NCBI GenBank assembly: GCA_033085395.1
Contig: JANQBS010000093.1
Span: forward strand, 1 to 64,000
DNA from: Xanthoparmelia taractica
Taxonomy: Eukaryota > Ascomycota > Lecanoromycetes > Lecanorales > Parmeliaceae
Reading direction: 5' to 3'
DNA: 64,000 nucleotides
Part shown: positions 57,401-64,000 of the stretch, in pieces
Position numbering within the stretch: the stretch's first letter is position 1
Layout: every line of letters starts with the position of its first letter
Program-made: the position numbers and the translations under genes
The notes under the pieces: generated by a model
Database searches by the model: none
What the model was told of the DNA's origin: nothing
What the model saw: only the letters and a program-made list of their open reading frames with translations

Positions 57401-57905
57401 AATGTTCTTTTGAAGTCTTAGAAGGCTTAGGATTCTTCTTCACGTGATTTAGATTATTAGATATTTTATTACGAGGTATATTGGTGTGGCGATTTAACGT
57501 TGATTAGATCTTTGATTGACGCGTTGTTTTGATGGTTGCGCGGCAGAGAGTAGGGCTGAACCCCTGATTTGTGCACCCTGCCAGACGATGGGATACCACA
57601 CTGAGCTATTGGTACGGAAGAAAAACAATGAAAGTACATACAATAACGACACGGGTTGAGTTCATAGGCACAGCTCCCGCTCTATTCAAGAGTGCGTCGG
57701 CAGACGGGATGATTTCGGCGAGCGCCCGCTGAGCATTGACGGCGAGACCAACGGCCGCGCCGCGCTCGGAAAATTCCGGAGCGGACTCGAAGATATGGAT
57801 GTCGAGGTGAGGTTGGTCGAAGAGGGCGTTGGCGAGGGTGGCGCCTGCGAGACCGCCGCTTATAATGGCGATGCGGAGTCTTCGGATGGGAGTATTGCCG
57901 GCCAT
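54425..57905 (-). pseudogene. FAD-dependent monooxygenase (salicylate hydroxylase-like), disrupted
   Basis: Exons on the minus strand: 57905-57642, 55528-54947 and 54875-54425. Exon 1 has the FAD fold IAIISGGLAGATLANALFDQ (note S for the usual G), exon 2 GADGIFGFVRKYVLG (the DG motif) and GQRYGW-like RQYGWVGDGG, exon 3 RVCITGDAAHAMTPWQGS (the GD motif). Lesions: one extra base in the G/T run at 55112-55117, one missing base near 54953, and TGA at 54836-54834 where SQWEH is expected. Intron 1 carries a 2-kb PiggyBac-type element. Intron 2 starts with GC (GCAAGT). The usual GAGQ of the FAD C-terminal contact is SASQ. The intact enzyme would hydroxylate an aromatic ring using NADH or NADPH. Confidence 0.85.
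55547..57592 (-). mobile_element. PiggyBac-type (DDE_Tnp_1_7) transposon relic, RIP-degraded
   Basis: Inverted ends CCCATCGTCTGGC followed by GGGTGCACAAA (after a spacer of 5 or 1 bases) mark 55547 and 57592; PiggyBac elements usually start CCC. The flanking bases give at most an AT duplication, not the usual TTAA. The minus strand inside is extremely AT-rich but keeps transposase traces in order: a block with VLTNEGYVLN, then DNLFTSARLLA, then THKELKAK-like SHKELKAKEG, then KFAWKDWNIVLFIST with stops at W positions, and a later MNNVNQL. Fungal PiggyBac-like proteins read YLDNLFTSARLL...IAWKDNALVLF...MGAVDEGDQL. It lies wholly inside intron 1 of the monooxygenase. Confidence 0.75.
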
Positions 57906-60481
57906 GGCGGTATTGAAGCAATGCTAGGATGTATTCTTTGGGTCCATTTCCCATTTCCGAGGTAACGGCTTGTTTTAATGGTTACAGAATTATCTCCGGC
58001 TCGCAATGGTTACTCTATACGTCCTCCTGCAGAGAAACCAATTGGGACAGTGGAGTTTTAAGGTTCGGAGACGCTCGGGGTTCCGCGTTGACATACGTAG
58101 AACTCTTGGATAACGCAAAGTCGACATTTGAGATAACCTTCAAAAAGCAAAGATTATACACAGGGTGTCAAGGGCAGCCCGCGTCGGGAGTCACAGTGAA
58201 AGTCTCCAAATATTGATTAGAGAAAGAAAGGAATTCATATTCGAGCGTCTGCAGGACTCTGCACAATGATGCGAGGACTGCAGGGGCAGACCTCCCTATC
58301 TAGAAACCCCTCAAGCATCATAGTTTCCCACACATCTCTCACTTAGCATTCTAACTATATCATAACTGAAAAACAGCATTTATTGAGCGAAGACGACGAT
58401 GCTTTTAGTGATGAGACGAAGGGTCAACTACAAAATACTTTTGATGGGCACGGCTGTCACAGCTGTCGCAAATCATGGCTCAGATACTGCCTACCAAAAC
58501 TCCACGTGTGGATATACATCTACTTCCTCATATTACACCTCGCTTTGGCGCTTACCTTGATCGTCTTGACTAAAAATATTTTTTTAAAAAGCATATAGAC
58601 ATCAGCAGTTATTGTAAGTTAGCAGACAACGAAAAGTGCTCACTAACCATGGTGCAGCCCCTGTATTAGAAGCTATCGAGTAGGAAAGCAGACAGGAGCA
58701 CGCAACGGATCACGGCAGGTATAGCGTCTACTCTGGTCCACGATCTTCTGAGCAGGACAAGACGTGGGACAGACTGATCAGACGTAGGTTGAGAGTCCAG
58801 CTTCGCTAGCCAGTTATGCTGGAACCCTAATCTAGCAATCTTCTCTCAGCGCATCTGAAGAATTAGTAGCAGTCAGTATATCATGGGAGGATGCGGCAGA
58901 TCTGGTCGAAGGATACTATCTCGCTAGTCTTGGTGTCTATCATGAAGTGAGTTGTTTAGTATGTTACGAGCTCAATAACCTGTGCCGCTATAAACGGCTG
59001 ACGTAAGTCAGGCAAGTGAGGCTTTTTCTGTACAAAGAAAGATATTACACCAATCTTACGAAAAATCAGTATAGTTACCTTCAAGAAAATCTAGGTAAGC
59101 AGATAAGGTAGAGAAATCTACAAGCACCCCCTTAATAACTCGTTGTATCCGATGACTTAGGTAGATCCGTAGTTAATAAATAGCCCCTAAGACAATTACA
59201 GGCCAATAATCCCTCAAGTGTCTAGGGAAAGAGAACTTGCCCAAAGCTTACCCTCTGACTCAAAAAAAAAAGGATCCTTAAGCCTTATGTTTGCACTGCA
59301 CAGCTATGGTCCGGCCTATACAGACTGCTTCCAGCATATGTCTTGAAAATTGCTGCAGTACTGTGTCGTAGCTACCTCGCAGGTGGCAAATAGGGGTATA
59401 AGTAGGTAGTACTCTCTTAGCTACTGAATCGATCGATCTCTCATCATATTTCAACAAAATGTTTATGTAATTGTTTGGTGACAGTGGCCAAAACATAGGA
59501 GCGAATGTCGACGGACTATTGAAACTTCGGTCGAGGTAAGTGGCTTTGTCCAATTCTTGGACGCTCATGATATTAAGCAAGAGTTCAAGAAGACGTCTGA
59601 GGAACTTGAGAAAATGCCTTCAATGTGCGAGATCTGGGATTTCACGATCTTCTGGGGAAAATCGCAGGTTCTGTGTTCACGAGATCGCAAGCTGGCGACG
59701 CACTGGTATGGAGATGCAACAGTAGTCTGAAGCAGTAGAGTAGTCGGATCGAGGCACGATTAGAGTGGAGAGTAAGCTAGGCAATATCTAGCAAGAATGC
59801 TTGAAATATTTCGATGACCTTGAGGCCGGCCCTTCGGCGACTTCCTTAGCACCCAATTGATTGGATTTATTGCCTAACGCGTCACGACGGTGCAGGTTCA
59901 AGCGGTGGAGCACCTGAGTCAGAGAAGCCTGGCAAATACGTGGTCTTGTAGCGCACTAAGTCGGTGTTTTGGAATGAGGCCGTTGGGTTATGGTGCTAGC
60001 ATGTATTTATTCAAGGAATGACCACGGTGCTGCGCGAGTCGAGCGAATGAGATGCCTCGCATAGGCATAAGATGATCACTAATATGAGGATATATAACAT
60101 GGGCCGGCGATTTGAATTCATCCGAAATTCTGGTCTAGGAGCTGGCTGCATGTTTTTCGATTGTTGATTTATCAGCTGCCACCCGAAGGGGCTAGTGAGT
60201 TTGAGGCCAGATAGGCACCACCCGGCCACGCACTGCACTTGATGCCTGAATCGCACTCGTTGCTATTCATATTCAAGCCGATCCACTTTAACTCTCTCTG
60301 AAACCTCCCTTACCTTCATGAAATGCATCCTGGCCCCGCACCTAGATGCAAGCTTGATCGCTCCAACGCACGCCGAGCCTCGTAGAGTGAACTATCATCA
60401 TCCGTGGACAGAGTAACCGAACTGTAAGTGCATCTCCATTGTAAGAGGAGCGTCATACTGATACTCGGGTAGAGCGACGAG
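57906..60481. other. 2.6-kb intergenic region
   Basis: No gene is supported. A plus-strand open stretch at 58383-58598 ends in a hydrophobic segment (WIYIYFLILHLALALTLIVL) but has no ATG and stops soon after, so it is not called. A run of nine A occurs near 59261. Confidence 0.4.
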
Positions 60482-61964
60482 ATGGCAGCCTTGGTAAGCC
60501 GTGTCTGGCAGGCCTTCAATCCACCCAGACCGGCCAAGAGCAATGATGCTCTCAGGTTCGGGGTCTTAGGAGCCGCGAGCATCGCGTGAGGGTCCTGCAG
60601 ATATGGCGAGCCTAGATTCTGCAGCGTTTACAAAGAACAGCCCTCTAGCTTTGATCAATCCTGCCAAGTCGCATCCCGGAGTTATCGTACAGGCGGTGTC
60701 TGCTCGGGATCGTCAGAAGGCCGAGGCATTTGCCGAATCGCATGATATTCCGGAGGTTAAGGACTCCTACCAGGGTGAGTCTTGAGTTCCGCATACATCG
60801 TCACTCACCTGCTTCAGTGACCTAGAGCCTCGATGTTGGGGTTATCTAGCACTTTAGGCATGAACCCACTTTCCCTCCTCTTCCCCCCAACCCCTAGTAG
60901 CACTTCTTACTCCTACTTCTGAGTTTTGCTACGGTCTTGACATACCGCTGATACCCCTAGATATTCTCGACGATCCGAGCATCGATTGTGTTTTCATCCC
61001 ACTACCTAACGGGTTGCATTTTGAGTGGGCGGTCCGCGCCATCCGCGCCGGGAAGCATGTCCTCCTCGAAAAGCCGTCCATATCCAACGCCACCGAGGCC
61101 GAGATCCTTTTCAAATTGCCAGAACTGTCTAAGCCACATGCCCCGATCCTTTGGGAAGCCTTTCATAATCGCTTCTATCCCTCCTGGGCCTTGTTTCGGT
61201 CCTTGATTAACCCCGCCGACGTGGTGCACGTGTCTTCGAATTCCATGTTACCATGGTGGACAACCAGTAAGAACGACATCTACTTCAACTATTCCCTCGC
61301 GGGCGGCACTATGATGGCTATGGGTACGTACAACTTCTCCTCGCTGCGTCTGATCTTTAACGCCGAGCCGGAAGAGTGTCTGAGCTGCGATGCGAAGGCG
61401 TACACCGATGGAGTGCACGATAACTGCGATTACGACTTCAAGGCCAAGTTCCGCTTCCCGAACGGTGGAGTCGGTGAGGCCCAGAGCGAACTGAAGGGAG
61501 CAACTCTACCCAGGTTTTCGTCCGTGACTGTCACGAATAAGGAAGTTGGGATTCCTGACCTCACGCTTCCTGCCTCGCAGGTAAAGGTTCAGTCGCGCGT
61601 GTTGACGCTATACGGTCTAATCCATGCTTTTCTATGGCATCGGATAGACATCAAGGACGTCTTTGAGATCCGCAACAAGGACAGCAGCGAGGTGATCAAG
61701 AGGTGGGAGAAGCAAGAGTCACACAAAGCCTATACCTTCAAGGAGGCTGGTGGGGAGTTTGCGGATCTGCCCGGTGAGATCTACTGGATGTCGTATAGGC
61801 ACCAGCTGGAGCAGTTTGTGAATCGGGTCAAAGGTCGTAAGACGCAGCATTGGGCCAGCGGAGAAGACTCGATTGCCCAAATGAAGATGCTTGACATGGC
61901 ATATGAGAAGAGTGGGCTTGGACTGAGGCCAACTAGTACGTATAGAGAGGGGGGTTTGGCGTGA
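60482..61964 (+). CDS. Gfo/Idh/MocA-family NAD(P)-dependent oxidoreductase (dihydrodiol dehydrogenase-like)
   Basis: Exons 60482-60585, 60641-60774 and 60961-61964 give 413 residues. The Rossmann start reads RFGVLGAASIA, completed across the first intron to IAPLALINPAKSHPG. VFIPLPNGLHFEWAVRAI, GKHVLLEKPSISNATEAE (the EKP motif with the conserved Lys) and ILWEAFHNRFYPS follow, as in fungal relatives of trans-1,2-dihydrobenzene-1,2-diol dehydrogenase and xylose/gluconate-type oxidoreductases. The C-terminal part is the beta-sheet substrate domain. The reaction is NAD(P)-linked oxidation of a sugar or dihydrodiol; substrate not determined. The second intron (186 bp) is rather long. Intact. Confidence 0.9.
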
Positions 61965-62844
61965 GGGGGGTAGAAGTAGGATTCGTCGGTGCACTGCGGG
62001 CATGGTTGGGGTTTAGGGTCGTGGGGGTAAACTATTTTTGCAGCCTTATAACTTTGTAATATTATCTTTATGATAAACTTTTAGGCCTGCTTAAGTAGAA
62101 TAATCGAGATGTAGATTTATTTTTTGTAGAGGTTCTTGTTGTGGATTTATATTGAGTTGACGTAAGGGACTTTTTGATCTTCGGTCGGAAACCCCTGAAT
62201 CTTACCCGCCGACAGCGGATGGGATAAGAATGAAAACTGGCAAGATGCTGTGGATGCGTTGGGCGGGCGCTGGGTGAGAGGCTTGATTCATCTTCCTTTA
62301 TCGATTAGGTTCCAAGTCAGCGCATCGAGGTGCTACCAGTGAGCAACGGGCAATGAAGTTGTTGTGCGCACTGCGTTGGAGAGCTGGGTGTGTGTGATGG
62401 GTATGGTAGGAGATGGGCAGCCGAGGGAGATATTCTTCTCTGCAAATCGGTTTTGTCGAGGAGAGATTGTGGAGGAAAGAACGCTGCTGTCGGAATCGAC
62501 TGTGAGGTCGCAGGCCCAGAGACTTCACTGTAACTCAGTTCAATTGCAGCCGCATGCTTACTCAGGAAGTATTTGTCAGACAAGAGAGTATGGGTAGAGT
62601 GCATGCATGCAAATGAGTGCAGCACAATGTTGTAAAGAGTGTTAGGATGGATAATCTACCACGCTGGTGTGGAATTCCATGTTCCAGTTATCCTTTCGGT
62701 CTTCCAGGTGTCTCAACATCCTTCTCAAGTCGTACTACGGCCGCCTTTCTCATCACCGTCTCTATTTGTGTGTCCTTATATTCGGATAGGCCGTGACCAG
62801 GTTAAAGAACGTGAGAGACATTACCCGCTATGCCTCGACGATGA
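61965..62844. other. Intergenic 3' region
   Basis: Downstream of the oxidoreductase and of the small minus-strand gene. No gene or repeat supported. Confidence 0.4.
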
Positions 62845-63330
62845 CTATGCCGACGACATCGATTCCTCGTACGTTGGTAGTGCTGTTCGCTGCTTGCAAG
62901 GCCATGGAGTCTCATTGAGCTCCTCTTCACGCCAGAGTTTCCTTTCCCTCCGCTTGTACCTACCCATGCACCACTGCTCTGGCTGGCTAGCGCTGTTCAG
63001 GCTGTAGAACCCGCTGCGGTACTTGTCGTCGACAGAAAATCGCTCGTTTCCGCAGCCTTTCAAGTAGACCCATGCACCACCCCAGAACTTCCCTTCCTCC
63101 AGAAACTGTTGTGGAGATTCTAGTGAGTTGCTGATTGCAGTCTTTGAGGTCCGTTTCGAAAGGGGAAGGGGTGAATGACTTACAAGAGGTTGCAGCCACC
63201 AGGGTAGTGATTCCGGACGCCAAGCGGTGTCTTTCCTGTGAGGAACGAAGTGCCAATGATTGTCCCCGCATCTATATACTGGTGCGGCTTCACGCGGCTT
63301 AGCAGAGCGGAGAGTCTGGGAGAAAGACAT
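62845..63330 (-). CDS. Hypothetical 135-residue protein
   Basis: Two exons on the minus strand, 63330-63184 and 63105-62845, joined across a 78-bp GTAAGT...CAACAG intron in phase. The protein starts MSFSQTLRSAKPREAAPVYR and is rich in Trp, Gly and charged residues: HWHFVPHRKDTAWRPESLPW, EEGKFWGGAWVYLKGCGNER, YRSGFYSLNSASQPEQWCMG, and a PTYEES (PPxY-like) tail. It has no signal peptide or helix of membrane length and I recognise no family. The clean splice and the non-random composition argue for a real gene. The intron is a multiple of three without a stop, so an unspliced form also reads through. Confidence 0.6.
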   Translation of the reverse strand: MSFSQTLRSAKPREAAPVYRCGDNHWHFVPHRKDTAWRPESLPWWLQPLVSHSPLPLSKRTSKTAISNSLESPQQFLEEGKFWGGAWVYLKGCGNERFSVDDKYRSGFYSLNSASQPEQWCMGRYKRRERKLWREEELNETPWPCKQRTALPTYEESMSSA

Positions 63331-64000
63331 CCGTCGTGGGCGAAGAGGAAAACTTGAGGACAGAACGCTATTGTGAATGGAAGACTGTGACTGCGAGCTT
63401 TGGGGATCTCGAAGGTCCTTCAAATTAAGTCAGGTCTCTGTTTGGTGAATAATCAGTTGGCTAGATAAATGTGATTGAAGAAGTAAGAATTTATACGTAT
63501 AAATTAGACGAACGAAAAAGTGTTAAGGCAGAGATCCAGCCTTGCCAGCCGATCCGTTTCAAGACAGGATTGGTCGCCTTACTCCCGGAGACAGCTATGA
63601 TCGGCTTAGACCGGGAGACAAAAGGCAGTCGGAAAGCACTGTAAGCCTCACATGAATTCTGGAAAGTGTTAAATGATTGACTTGTCTGAAAAAGCATAGT
63701 GAAACACCTGACTCCACACAATGATGAGTATTCGTCAAAGTCAATCACACCATGCAATCCGCTTTGAGTTTTCCTCTAAAAATCTGAAAGATCAGTACTG
63801 CAATACCACATTCGACCCTGTCAACAATCCATTTGTTCACCGCCTCGGAGGTTGCAAAACGAACTACACTGAGACGGAATTTCGAAGTCGAATAATATTT
63901 GAAATGTTGAACGTACGCCTGTACCTTTGGTTGCAGAATTCTACAGTTAGTTGATTAAGGTCAGCGATGTGGTATGGGCTCTTTCCCCCATTGGCTGACT
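63331..64000. other. Right end of window, no gene supported
   Basis: Short overlapping open stretches on both strands (63491-63757 minus, 63721-63954 plus) have no motif. Confidence 0.4.

Noticed and set aside
57540..57615. tRNA-like pattern on the minus strand (TAGCTCAGTGTGGTA and GGTTCAGCCC)
   Set aside because: The D and anticodon stems do not pair, the T-loop lacks the invariant A, and half of it is the PiggyBac inverted end.
58383..58598. Possible N-terminus of a UstYa-like (DUF3328) protein
   Set aside because: Only a hydrophobic stretch is present, without ATG or the family's HxxHC motifs downstream.
1..64000. CRISPR arrays, bacterial operons or Shine-Dalgarno sites
   Set aside because: None seen; introns, RIP-like decay and gene families show fungal nuclear DNA.

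Overview
The window is genomic DNA of a filamentous ascomycete (Pezizomycotina). Genes are broken by short GT-AG introns, mostly 45-110 bp. The gene families are typical of these fungi: cytochrome P450, DHA2-type MFS pump, Zn(II)2Cys6 regulator, PTH11-like receptor, ferric reductase, GH18 chitinase and a Fungal_N/ankyrin protein. Blocks of extremely AT-rich DNA hold transposon relics riddled with stop codons, the look of repeat-induced point mutation (RIP). I cannot name the species.

Layout. 1-6852 is a nested transposon stack read on the minus strand: a TA-flanked MITE sits inside a decayed Ty3/gypsy element, which sits inside a Tc1-like transposase gene. 7188-7958 is a GNAT acetyltransferase, followed by a complete but dead Fot1/pogo element (8236-10112). 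11294-18832 holds a CmcJ/NvfI-type 2-oxoglutarate oxygenase, an MFS C-terminal relic interrupted by a 434-bp MITE, a cytochrome P450, and a DHA2 MFS pump that carries a nonsense codon, a frameshift and an hAT MITE in its last codons. This looks like a small secondary-metabolism locus in decay. 19190-20720 is a decayed APH-like kinase; 20928-21443 is an intact Nudix hydrolase. 22685-27203 holds an amino-acid/choline-type permease with two micro-exons and a PTH11-like receptor. 30015-30635 is an internally deleted hAT element with a perfect 8-bp target duplication. 32869-35166 is a ferric reductase.

From 38.3 kb on there are an MFS tail fragment, a GH18 chitinase with a 28-nt catalytic exon, an ankyrin/Fungal_N protein, a cyclophilin, a Zn(II)2Cys6 regulator, a seven-helix membrane protein, a 14-cysteine secreted protein and a secreted DUF4430-like protein. 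54425-57905 is a dead FAD monooxygenase whose first intron holds a 2-kb PiggyBac-type element. A Gfo/Idh/MocA dehydrogenase (60482-61964) and a small conserved-looking gene (62845-63330) close the window.

The gene models were spliced by hand: every junction quoted was checked for reading phase and, where I know the family, for continuity of its motifs. No database search was possible, so family names rest on motif recognition. I did not find a clearly new system. The strongest unusual signals are the transposon architecture (three superfamilies with visible target duplications, one rewriting a pump's C-terminus), the partly dead oxygenase/P450/pump locus, and the unusual exon structures (24-, 20- and 28-nt exons and two GC-AG introns).
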